A stretch of 64,000 nucleotides of DNA from Diacronema lutheri (Eukaryota > Haptophyta > Pavlovophyceae > Pavlovales > Pavlovaceae): contig JAGTXO010000004.1 of NCBI GenBank assembly GCA_019448385.1, positions 1,116,001-1,180,000 on the forward strand, in the 5' to 3' direction. Shown piece after piece: positions 20,665 to 30,447 of this stretch; position 1 is the first letter of the stretch; each line of letters starts with the position of its first letter. Under the pieces are notes generated by a model that was given only the letters and a program-made list of their open reading frames with translations, searched no databases and had not been told where the DNA came from. The translations under genes were made by a program, and so were the position numbers.

Positions 20665-22459
20665 ATGGTGAGATCTCGATCGGCAGGCTCGGCGCGCCGG
20701 TTGGTCACCTGGGGCGGGGGCCGCGTGGGCGCGCGCACGCCGGAGCGCGAGTCCAGCAGGGAAGGCCACCCGCCAAAGTCGCGCGCTGGCCAGCTCGCCG
20801 ACGTGTTCGCGAGCCGCGCGCGTGCGACCGCCAGGCGCATCGCGTCGCCGTGCGCAAGGCGCGGCGGCGGCCGTGGCGCCGCGCAGCCGCCGCCGTCGCC
20901 GGAGCGCGAGGCGGTCGCGCGACTGCAGGAGCAGCGGCGCGATCAGCTTCTGGAGAGCGACCTCGTCGCCGTCCGTTCGCTCGCGCGCGAGGTCGTCACG
21001 TCGCGCATCGTGTACATGCGCTTCCAGATCTACTCGCTGCACAACATTTCGGCGGTCGACACGAGCTTCTTCGTCGACTTTAAGCTGGAGATGCGCCTGG
21101 TGGACCTGACGACCGTGCACAAGCGCTCCAAGAAGCACAAAGTCTTTCTCAACGACGAGAATCTCGCCTCCATCCCCTTCATTACGATCGCGAATGCGAT
21201 CGATGCGGACGTATGCGAGCAGGCGATCATCACGCTCGACCCGTCCGACCCGGTGGGAATCGTTCGGTGGGAGCAGCGATTCCGCGGGACGGTGCGGCTG
21301 ATCCAAGAGCTGCACAACTTCCCCTTTGATCACCAGCACCTCCAGATCGACCTGCGCACCGAATGGTATTACCGCCGACTCCGGCCAATGTCCGGCTCGC
21401 GCTGCCTGCAGGATGTCGCGCTCGCCGAGTGGACGCTGCACCGGCCGCAGCCGCTGTACACGTACGAGAACGAGGCGGGGCGCGCGTGCGCCAAGATCAC
21501 TGTGCAGGTGACGCGCCGCCCGCGCTTCTATGTGTGGAACGTGCTGCTGATCAACTTTTTGATCTGCTCGCTCAGCTTGATGGCCTTCGCCTACCCCGTC
21601 GACGATATGGCGGACCGGGTGGTGAGCTGCTGGTGGGCGGCGGAGGCACTGGCGCGCGTCTGTCCGCCAGTACACCGAAGCCGCGGCGCGTGGCGCTCTC
21701 TGGGCACCCTGACCGAGACGCCATTCCACGCGTGCGCACGCCACCGTTGCCCCCCCCCCCCCCCCCCCCCCCCCCTGCCGCGGCGCCGCGCGGCCCTAGA
21801 GCATCGTGCTGTCGCTGCTCCTCACGGTGATGGCGTTCAAATTCACCGTCGCGGACCTGGTGCCGCGCGTGGCCTACTTCACTTTCCTCGATCTCTACCT
21901 TTTCCTGGGCATCTTTTTGCTCGTGCTCGTCGCGGCAGAGAACGCGGTCGTCAAGGTGCTCTCCGAGACGCGACCGATCCTCGCGGCGAGCATCGACGAC
22001 GCCATGCTGCTGATCATAGCGGGGGCGTGGATGCTGCTGCAGCTCGTGCTCGTCGCGCTCGTGCACATCTACTACGCGCGCGTGCAGCCGCACCTCGAGC
22101 CGCGGCTCGTGCTGCCTGACGAGACGCCCATCGGCGGCGTGATGATCCTCCCGCGCGCCGAGCTGCGCAAGGTGTGGCGGCGGCTCTTCTCCGCGAGGGC
22201 GCCTCCGCCCATGTCGCAGACGAACGCGTTCCGCTGGCGCAAGGCGATTCGGTACGCGGTGCACGTCGCGCGGCAGGAGCGCTACGAGAACCAGGGGAGC
22301 GGCACGCGCTGGGAGCCCGAGCACACGGCGACCGCCGCGCGCTTGTCCCTTGGGCCCGTCGTGGCCGCGGCCGAGCGGCGATCCGGCTCGGACGACTCGG
22401 GAGACGTTGCGCTCGGCCAATTGCGCTCAGTCAGGGGCAATGTTGGCATCTTTGTCTGA
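20665..22459 (+). CDS. Pentameric ligand-gated ion channel subunit (Cys-less, prokaryote-type)
   Basis: Exons 20665-21621 and 21800-22459 are joined in phase 0 (donor GTGAGC, acceptor CTAG), giving 538 residues. The extracellular beta domain shows the hallmark NFPFDHQ loop but without the flanking cysteine pair of animal receptors. Helix M1 (VWNVLLINFLICSLSLMAFA) is followed by pore helix M2 (SIVLSLLLTVMAFKFTVADLVP), M3 (FLDLYLFLGIFLLVLVAAEN) and M4 (MLLIIAGAWMLLQLVLVALV). The intron falls exactly between M1 and M2. Family members open a cation or anion pore on binding a ligand or proton. The N-terminal 100 residues are basic and low-complexity and no signal peptide is visible, so the true start may lie in an unseen upstream exon. 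A 26-C run lies in the intron. Confidence 0.85.
21750..21775 (+). repeat. 26-bp poly-C run in the channel intron
   Basis: An uninterrupted run of 26 C lies about 24 bp upstream of the acceptor, where a pyrimidine tract would be expected. Similar C runs occur at 5524-5546 and about 2942-2954. Confidence 0.9.
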
Positions 22460-22527
22460 CCCAAAGTGGACGCCACTCGCAGGCCATCACTAACCCTGCC
22501 AAAGCGCGAGCGCCGTCAATCAGCGAG

Positions 22528-23823
22528 TCAGAGCCCGAGCTTGGCCACGACGCGCTGCGCATACTTTCGCAGCACCTCGTCGGCGGTGCGCGCGCTGATG
22601 TCCGCGACGGTATTCGCGAACTCCTCCGATGAGAGGAGCGTGTCGCGGCACGCCGCGTATGAGCACATGGAGCCGAGCGAGAAGAGCGCAATCCTGCACG
22701 GCTGCAGCTCGGCGTCTGACGACGCGGACGCCCACTCGCCGACGAGCGCCGCGAGCCCGCGCAGCGCGCCCGACTCGATGATCGGGGCGCACAGGCTCGC
22801 CGAGTTGCGCACGAGGTTGCCGAGCGCGCCTGCGCACGCGGGCGAGAGGGAGGGGCGAGCGCGCGCGCCCGAGTGAGCGGCGCGGCTCGCTCGCGACGTT
22901 GGGCGGCGCCGGCTCGCGGCGGCGTGTGGCGCGGCGCAGGAGCGGGCGACGGTGTGAGCGACGGGGGCAGTTCACGCGCCGCGCAGCTGCGCCGCGCACC
23001 GGCGGCGTTTGATCTCGACTTTGGGTCGGCGTCGCGCACGGCCATCTGCGTGAGCGCGGGAAGCGCGGCGCCGAGCTCGTCGTACAGCAGGTCGGAGTGG
23101 AATGCCGCGTTGCCTGCGCGCGCGCAGCACGGTGGCGAGGGAGAAAGAGGATAAAAACGACGAGAGGCGGGGTTAACGGCGGGCAGGCGGGGCGCGTCGG
23201 CTCGCGGGCGACGGCGCGTTGTGGCTGTCGCCAGCGCGTGCGCTGGGGCAATCGAACGGGGCTCGCGCGGCTTGCACGGGCACAGCTGCCAGCGCGCGGC
23301 CGGCGCGCGCCGATCGCGAAGGCGGCAAACTTGCGCGTCGACGGGTCGGCGTGCTGCGCGCAGATGACGAGGTGGGGGACGAGCTGGTGCGCGCGCATCT
23401 CGGCGTAGAAGCGGTCCGAGTGCCGGCACAGGTTGCCCACCAGGTTGCACGCCTTTGAGCGCACGCCGGCGTTCGCGTGCCGCAGGAGCGCGGCGAGAAG
23501 CGGGGCGACGCGCGCGTGCTCAATCGTCGCGCGCGCGTGCGCGGCGGAGAGGCGCGAGAGGTGGCTGATGGTGAGGAGCACGTCGACGATCGCGCTCGAC
23601 GAGTTAGCCGGTGCGAGCATCCGGTGCACGAAGGAGCGCGAGAGCCCACCCGCCTGCGCGAACTGGTGCGCCAGCGGCTCCGAGCCAAGCGCGAGCCTGC
23701 ACGTGAGCGAGAGCGCGAGCTCAAGGCGGTCGGCGGGCGCGCCGTCGGCGCTCGACGAATAGAGGCGGAGCAGGTGGCTCACGAGCTGGCAGCCGTGCAG
23801 CCGCGCGTGGAGCTCCGCTTGCT

Positions 23824-23855
<32 letters not shown>

Positions 23856-26800
23856 CCCGCGCCTGCGCCCGCGCCCGCGCCCGCGCCTGCGCCCGCGCCC
23901 GCGCCCGCGCCCGCGCCGTCGGGCGCGGCGCCGTCCGCGCCGTCCGCGCCGGGCGGCGCGGCCGGGCCAACGGCCGTCGAGCACGCGGTGACGAAGACGT
24001 GCACGACGGCGCGGACAAGCGCGTCGACGGGCTGTGAGCCGCCGCCGCGCGCGGGCGGCAACACGCTGCCCACTGAGTAGAGCAACGCGCCGTGAAGGTG
24101 CGCTGAGAGCACCTCGATCAGCCCGCCGGCGCGCAGCAGCGCGCCCGCGGCTGCCATCGCTGGCGCGCCGGCGGCGGCGGGCGACTGCGCCGCGCCCGCC
24201 GCCGGCGCGCCGAGCGGCCGGCGCGCCAGCTTGGCGAGCACCGCGTGCACCGCGCTGACGGCCGACGTGCGGCCTGCCGGCGTGAGCCACGCGAGCTCGA
24301 CCGGCGAGCAGTCGCCGACGCGCGCGCCCAAGGCACCGACAGTGCCACCGCCACCGTCGTCGTCGTCGTCGTCGTCGTCGGCTGTGTCGCCGCCGGCGCG
24401 CCAGGCGAGCGCGAGCGCGAGCGCGGGCCAGAGCGGGCTCGCGACGAGCGCGTCGACCATCGCGTGCTCGGGTGGCAGCTCGTGCAGCGCGCGCGAGAGC
24501 GCAGCAAGAGGCGCGTCGAGCAAGCCAAGCCTGCAGCAGCCAAAGCCGCCGCCCGCGAACGCGTCCATGCGCACGTACGGCGCGAGAAGGGCGGGCGGCG
24601 GCGCGAGCGGCGGTGAGGAGGACCGTCGCTCTTGCAGCCGCTCGCCGCGCGCGCCGCCCGACCCTCCGCCGCCGCCGAGCGCGTCGCGCAGCGCGGCGTA
24701 CGCCGAGCGAAGCAGCGGGAACGCCGCCCAGCCGAACTGCGCGTGCCCCTCCTCCGCGCGCACCGCCGGCGCGGCGGCATCCCGGCGCGGCGAGCAGAGC
24801 GCGTGGAGCAGGTGGGCGCGCCAGCCCACGTCCTCGCCCCTCGCGCAGCGCAGCAGCTGCGCGCACAGGAGGAGGCCCGCCTGCCGCAGCGCCCACGCCG
24901 TCGGCGCGGCCGGCGCGGCCGGCGCGGCCGGCGCGGGCGGCGCGTCGTCGCGATCGCCGCGACCGCGCCGCGCGGCGCGGCCCTCGGCGAGCGCGGCGCG
25001 CGCGGCGAACACGACGACGCGCTCGACAAGCGCGTCGTCGAGCGGCGCGCCGTCCGCGGCGCGCGCCGCCGGCGCGAAGGGCGAACCCTCTGGGGTCGCC
25101 ATTGCCGCGCAGAGCGCGAGCGCGCGCGCAGCAAACCGGCGCGCGCGCGCGCCGCGCGGCGCGCCGCCGCCGAGCGTGGCGAAGAGCACGCGCAGCACGC
25201 CCTCGTCGGACGCGAGCCCGCGGGGCGCGCTCACGCGCGTCGCCGAGCGCGAGAGCGCGAGCTGAAGGAGAAGCGCGCAGCTCGCCTCGCGCGCGCGCTC
25301 GCGCGCCCTGCCGAGGCGCGCGCGCGCGTCGAGGTGCGCGCGCGGCGGGGCGAGCGCGTCGCGCAGCGCGGCGCGCGCCTGCGGCTGGCTTACGAGCGTG
25401 GTCGCGAGCTTGTGGCACAGCCGATCGCCCACCTCCATCATCGCCGCGAGCTCGTCGCGCGCGGACGCGGCGAGCTCCACCGCGCGCTCGAGGGACAGGG
25501 GCGCACCGTGCTGTCGCGCCGCCCTGCCGCCGGGGTCGCCGGCGCCGACGGCTTGGCTGCGCGCGGCGCGACCGCGCGCGCGTGCGCTGGCGCGACCGCG
25601 CGTGTCCGCGCCCCAGCCGAGCGCCTCGTCTGGCGCGCGCCCGGCCTCGTCAATCGCATCGTGCCCGTCGTCGCCGCCGTCGTCGTCGTCGCCGTCGCCG
25701 TCGTCGCCGTCGTCGCCGTCGCCGTCGTCGTCGCCGTCGGCGTCACCATGGCCACCGGCCTCGTCCTCCGCGTGCGCCTCGCATCCGCCCGCTCGTGCGT
25801 CCAGCAGCGCAGCGAGCCCGGCGATCAGCTCGCACGTGTAGGCGCACGCTGGAGCGATCGCCACGCCATCGTGCGCGCGCTCCACCGCGGCACCCCCTGC
25901 GCCAAAGCTGAGCCGGCGCGCGGTGCTGTCCGCCACGTCCAGCGCACCGTCGGCCGGCGCGCGCTCGCCGCCCACCGCCGCGCCTCCGCCTCCGCCTCCG
26001 CCGACGCCGCCGTCGCCGTCCGGCGCGCGTGCCACGTCGGCGAGGTGCGCGGCGGACAGCTCGGCGCACACGGCCGCGATGAGCGCCGAGTCGGCGCACT
26101 CGGCGTACGCGCGCCGAGCGACGGCAACGCCTGCGCGCGCGCGCGCCGCACCGCTCGCGCTGCCCGCCGCGCGCATAAGCGCGAGCGGCTCGAGAGCGAG
26201 CTCCGAGCACGCGCCCGCAAATGCGCCGATGCTGCGCGCGCATGCCCACGCGACGGCCGACGCGCCGCCGCTCGGCGCCCGCGCCGGCGTAGGTGCTGCG
26301 GCTGTTGGCGCGCCATTTGCGGTGCAGCGCGCGCGCGCGTGTGACGCTGCTGCCGACGGCATGTCTGCCGGGCGGCCCACGCGCGCGAACGGGCGCGCGT
26401 CCGCGTCCGCATCCGCACCGGCGCCGTCGGGTGCGGCGCGTTCGGCTTCGGCGCGGCGAGCGCGTGCGCGTGCGCCCGCGAGCAGCTCGCCGCCGTCGTC
26501 ATCGTCGCCATCGTCGTCGCCGTCGTCGTCGCCGTCGTCGCCCGACGCGGCGGGCAGGCACGCGCTCGCCGCGTGCGGCCACACGCCGCACAGCGCATCG
26601 ACCCACACGAGCGCGTCGGCCCCGCGCGCAAGATCGTCATCCCCGCCATCCCCGCCATCGTCGGCGCGCGCGGCGCGCGCAGCGGCGCGCGCCCAGCCCG
26701 GCGGCGGGCCGAGGGCCGCAGAGCCGAGCGCAAGCGCGTGCTGCAGGCACGCGCCGCCGCCATCCTCGCTCGCGCCGCCATCGTCCGCGCCGGCGGCGTG

Positions 26801-29800
26801 CGCGCCGGCGGCGGCGCGCGCGCGCGCGGCGGCGCGCGCCTCGAGGCGCGCCGAACACTCGGCGGCGACGATGGCGGCGGCGAGCGCGGCAAGCGCTGGC
26901 TCGGCGGCCGCGAACGCACAGCTCTCGGCGACGGCGCGCGCGCGCGCGCGCGCGCTCGCGCGCAGCGCACGGCGCGCGCGCGCGAGGCGCGCGCATGCGC
27001 CGAGGCACGGCACGAGCTCGAGCGGCCGGCGCAGCGGCGAGCTGCCCGCACGAGGCGGCGCGTCCACGGCCGTGGCGGAGCGCGCGCCGCTGTCCGCAGC
27101 GCCGTGCGAGCGCGAGAGCGCGCGCAGGCGCTCGGGCGCGCGCGCGTACGTGCGCTGCGCGCAGACCGCGCGCGCGAGCTCCGCAGCCGCGGTGCTCGCA
27201 CCGGACGACGCGAGCGCGCGGCCGAGCGCGCGCTCGCACGCGCCGAGCGCCGCGCCGTCCGCCGCGCGCACGGCCGCGCGCGCGCGCCGTTCGACCTCGT
27301 CGAGGGCAGCGCTCAGCTCGGCGAAGCGCGCGGCGCTCTCGTCGGCTGGGGCGCCCGCGCGCACCGCGTCGGCGAGGACGGCGAGCTGCGCCTCGTCCCA
27401 CGCCGAGGCGCCGCCGTACTCGCCGTGCGCGCTCGCGGCGGCCGCGTCGGCCGCGCGCGTCGCGGGCGCGGCGACGCTCGCCGCCGCGGCGGGCGGCGGC
27501 GCGAGCGACGCGAGGGGCGAGCTGACGGACGGCGCGGCGTGCGCGCAGCCGGGCGGCGGAATGACGAGCGCTCGGGGCATGGCCGCAGCGCCGCCCGCCA
27601 CGCCTGCCGCCGACAGCTGCGGCTGCGGCGTGTGCGCGAGCGGCGCACACGCGCACGCCTGCAGCGCGGGCAGCTCCGCCGCGCACGTGCCCGCCGACGG
27701 CGAGCCAACCACCGGCGAGCGAGGCGCGGGCGAGGCGCGGCCGGAGCCGTTCGGCGAGGCGACGGCCGACGGCAGCCGCGACGTGCGCAGGCCGCGCAGC
27801 GGCGCGGGCAGCTCGACGGTGCCCGCGATCGCGCCGGCCGCGCCGCGCGCTGCCTTGGGGCCGCGCGTCACGGCGGCCGGCGTGCTCGCGTGCACATACG
27901 GGCCGAGGCCGGGTGCACCGCTGGGCACAGCGGCCGCTGCAGCGGCGCCGCACGGCGACGCGTCGACGGCGGGCTCGGCCGAGCACGCGGCGCGTGGCGC
28001 GCTGCCCGCCGCGCCGCACGGCGCGGCCGTGCCGCCGGCGTGCGCCGCGCCGAGCGCGGGCTGCGCGCGCGAGCCGCAGCGCGCGTGCGGCAGCGGCGTG
28101 GGCGCGATGAGCATCGCGCCTGCCACGCCCTCCGCCTCGCGCTCGGCAAGCCGCGCCGCGTCGCGCGGCGCGCCGTGCTCGCGCGCCGCACGCGGCGCAC
28201 TTCCCTCCCCCTCTTCAACGTTGCCCGGCCGAGCGGCCGGGGTCTCACGGCACCCGTGTGCCGCACCGCCTGCGCATTCGGGGCGCGCCGCCATGCTGCC
28301 GGTCGCCGGTTGCGGCTGTAACGGCCGCGGCTCGCGCGCAACCGCCGCGCCCACCGCGCCGCCATCGTTGATGGCCGTTCTCGCACGCACGCCGGCGGAT
28401 GGCGGCGCGCCCGCGCGCGCTGCTGCCCCGCCCGCGCGCGGGTGCGACTGCGGCGCGCCGTGCGCGTCGTCGTGCTGCGTGGTCGCGCCATTCGTAGGCG
28501 GCGGCGTGTCGCCGTGCGCGACAGCGGGCGCGCGCATGCCGCGCTCAGCTGGCGCGGACGCCGGCGCGGGCGGCGGCGCGGGCGCGCCCTCCGCGACAGT
28601 TGGCGGCGCCCGCGCGCCGGGGGGCGTGGTCATGGTCTTTCCCGTCGCCGCGTCGGCCGAGTGCGTATGGACGGGCAGCGCGGAGAGGAAGCCGTGCGGG
28701 TAGGCGCTGCGCAGCGCGAATGCGTGCGCGGGAACGCGCAGCGCGCGCGCCGCCGCCGGCGGCGGCGGCGGCGACGGCGAGCTCGCCGGCGCAGGCGCCT
28801 CGGCGCGCGCGCCCGGCGGCGGCGAAGGCGTGATGAACTCGTGGTTGAGCAGCGCAGGCCAGCCCAGCCTGTGGCGCGGCGCCTTGGTGAGCAGCCCGCT
28901 GAGGAAGCTGCGGAACGGCGCGGAGATACCGTCCTCAAAGTGCACCTGCCGGCGCGGCGCGGCGCGGCGCGGCGCGGCGAGGCACGCTGAGCCGAGCGCG
29001 GCGCGCGCGGCGTCGGCGCGTGCGTGCGCGCACTTCGTCCTTGACGATGAGCTGTATGAGGGAGTAGATGTTGGACGTGTAGAAGGGCGGCGAGCCGTAG
29101 TAGAGCTCGTACATGATCACGCCGAGCGACCACAGGTCGGCCAAGTGGTTGTACGGTTGCTCCTGCACGAGCTCTGGTGCCATGTAGAGCGGAGTCCCCT
29201 TGATCGACGTGAGCACCTGCCGAGTTGTGCGCGCAGCCATGGCGCGCGCGGGCATGGCGCGGGGGCGCAAGGGGTGGCGTGTGGCCCACGACGCGAGGGC
29301 GCGCGCGCTGCGTCCAGCGCGGCCGCCGCGGCGGCGCGCCGGACCATCGTTCGCTTGGACATCGCTCGCGCGAACCCAAAGTCGCACAGCTTCACGGTCG
29401 AGTCCTTGCCGAGGAGGATGTTCTGCGGCTTCATGTCGCGATGGATGATGCGGTGCGAGTGCAGGTAGTGCAGCGCGGAGACGAGCTGGCGCGCAATCTC
29501 GCGCACCTCCGCCTCGGGCAGCGCCTTGTCGTCCTCGAGGATCTCGAAGAGCTCGCCGTGCGCGAACTCCATCACGACGCAAAAGTCAGTGTCGGTCTCG
29601 AACGCGTCGAGCATCAGGATGATGTTCTCGTGGCGCAGCCCGCGCAAAATTTCGATCTCCTGCGCCAAGAGGAGCACGCGCACGCGGAGCGAGCGTCACC
29701 CTGCGCCCTCGCCGCCCGCTGGGCGCACGCGCGCGCACAAGCGCGCGCGCGCCTGGCGGAGCGCCTTGATGTCCTTCTTCGTCTTGTTGCCTTTTGGGAT

Positions 29801-29902
29801 GAACTTGAGCGCGACGGTCTGGCCGCAAAACTTGCGCCGGCCCTTGTACACCTTGCCGAACGACCCCTCACCGATCGGCTCGAGCACGTGGTAGTTCTCC
29901 AT
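22528..29902 (-). CDS. STK36: Fused/STK36-type Ser/Thr kinase with C-terminal ARM repeats
   Basis: Six exons on the minus strand (29902-29753, 29659-29345, 29216-29034, 28945-23311, 23113-23000, 22829-22528) give 2,232 residues. Residues 4-254 are a complete kinase domain with [14 protein letters not shown] (Lys), [17 protein letters not shown] and [11 protein letters not shown]. It matches human STK36/Fused along its length, including the start [16 protein letters not shown]. The last 350 residues are armadillo/HEAT-like repeats, as in STK36 and plant TIO. Between them are about 1,600 residues of Ala/Pro/Gly-rich sequence with Gly-Asp-Asp and Gly-Ala runs. Animal STK36 is needed for the ciliary central pair, and plant Fused for cytokinesis. 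Two introns use GC donors. It is divergent from the giant gene. Confidence 0.92.
23114..23310 (-). other. GC-AG intron in the ARM region of the Fused gene
   Basis: Donor ATCG|GCGCGCGCC, acceptor GCAG|GCAACGC. It joins FAAFAIG to NAAFHSD in phase 1, the expected ARM-repeat continuation. Confidence 0.8.
23821..23918. repeat. GCCCGC tandem repeat encoding Gly-Ala
   Basis: Near-perfect 6-bp repeats, read on the minus strand as a Gly-Ala run of about 30 residues ahead of the ARM repeats of the Fused protein. Confidence 0.85.
25661..25745. repeat. GTC/GCC triplet repeat encoding an Asp-Gly acidic tract
   Basis: Read on the minus strand this gives a run of Gly-Asp-Asp in the linker of the Fused protein. 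A second similar array is at about 26491-26545 and a pure GTC run at about 24357-24380. Confidence 0.8.
29660..29752 (-). other. GC-AG intron in the kinase domain of the Fused gene
   Basis: Donor CAG|GCGCGCGC, acceptor GCAG|GAG. Splicing here yields [15 protein letters not shown], matching Fused kinases exactly. The nearest GT donor downstream would insert eight basic residues near helix C. Confidence 0.75.
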
Positions 29903-30294
29903 TGGCGAGCTCGCCGGCCGAGCCGCCCAGCTGGAGCGCCGTTCGCGCCTCGCCGCACGATGGCGGAGCGGAAGACTCTATGTACGGTTGGTTGCGACCG
30001 AGTGGAACTTCTGGGTCGTAGTAAAGGCTCCATGTACGGTTGGCGTGCCGGCCGCGGCCCGCCGGCCGCCGGACCGGTTGGCGGCCGCGCGCACCTCGTG
30101 GGGAGCGGCGAGCGCCGAAGGAGTGCACCTGCGCCACTTTGCGCGCGTCGCGGCGCGTCGCGGGCGCCATCGATCACGCCGTCGGTCCTGTGCGCCTTCG
30201 AGCACGGCGCCGCACGAGAACCACATTCTCCCAAAATAGACCCGCCTGGCCTTTTAGGGGAGGCCGCTCGCGCGCGTCGAAGAAAACGACACGA
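29903..30294. promoter_or_regulatory. Divergent promoter of the Fused and giant scaffold genes
   Basis: This 392-bp gap holds both promoters. A 12-bp element ATGTACGGTTGG occurs twice in the same orientation (29980-29991 and 30032-30043), 52 bp apart, near the kinase start. It is a good candidate regulator site. No TATA box is seen. Confidence 0.45.
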
Positions 30295-30447
30295 ATGGCG
30301 GGCGCTCGCGCCGGCCCCGTCCGGGCTGGTCGCGAGCCGTCCGTCGCACGCGCGCGCGGTACGGCGCGGTCGTGGGTGGCCGCACCGCTAGCTACGCCGC
30401 TCGCGCTGCTTGCGCTGCTTGCGCCGCTCGCGCCGCTCGCCCGTGCG
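30295..30447 (+). other. Signal peptide of the giant protein
   Basis: A long basic n-region is followed by ATPLALLALLAPLAPLARA and a likely cut before Gln-Met. It directs the protein to the secretory pathway. Confidence 0.75.

Noticed and set aside
25923-28703. 926-residue plus-strand open frame
   Set aside because: It lies opposite the low-complexity part of the Fused gene, has Ala/Arg/Ser-only composition and no domain. The minus-strand gene is proven by kinase and ARM ends.
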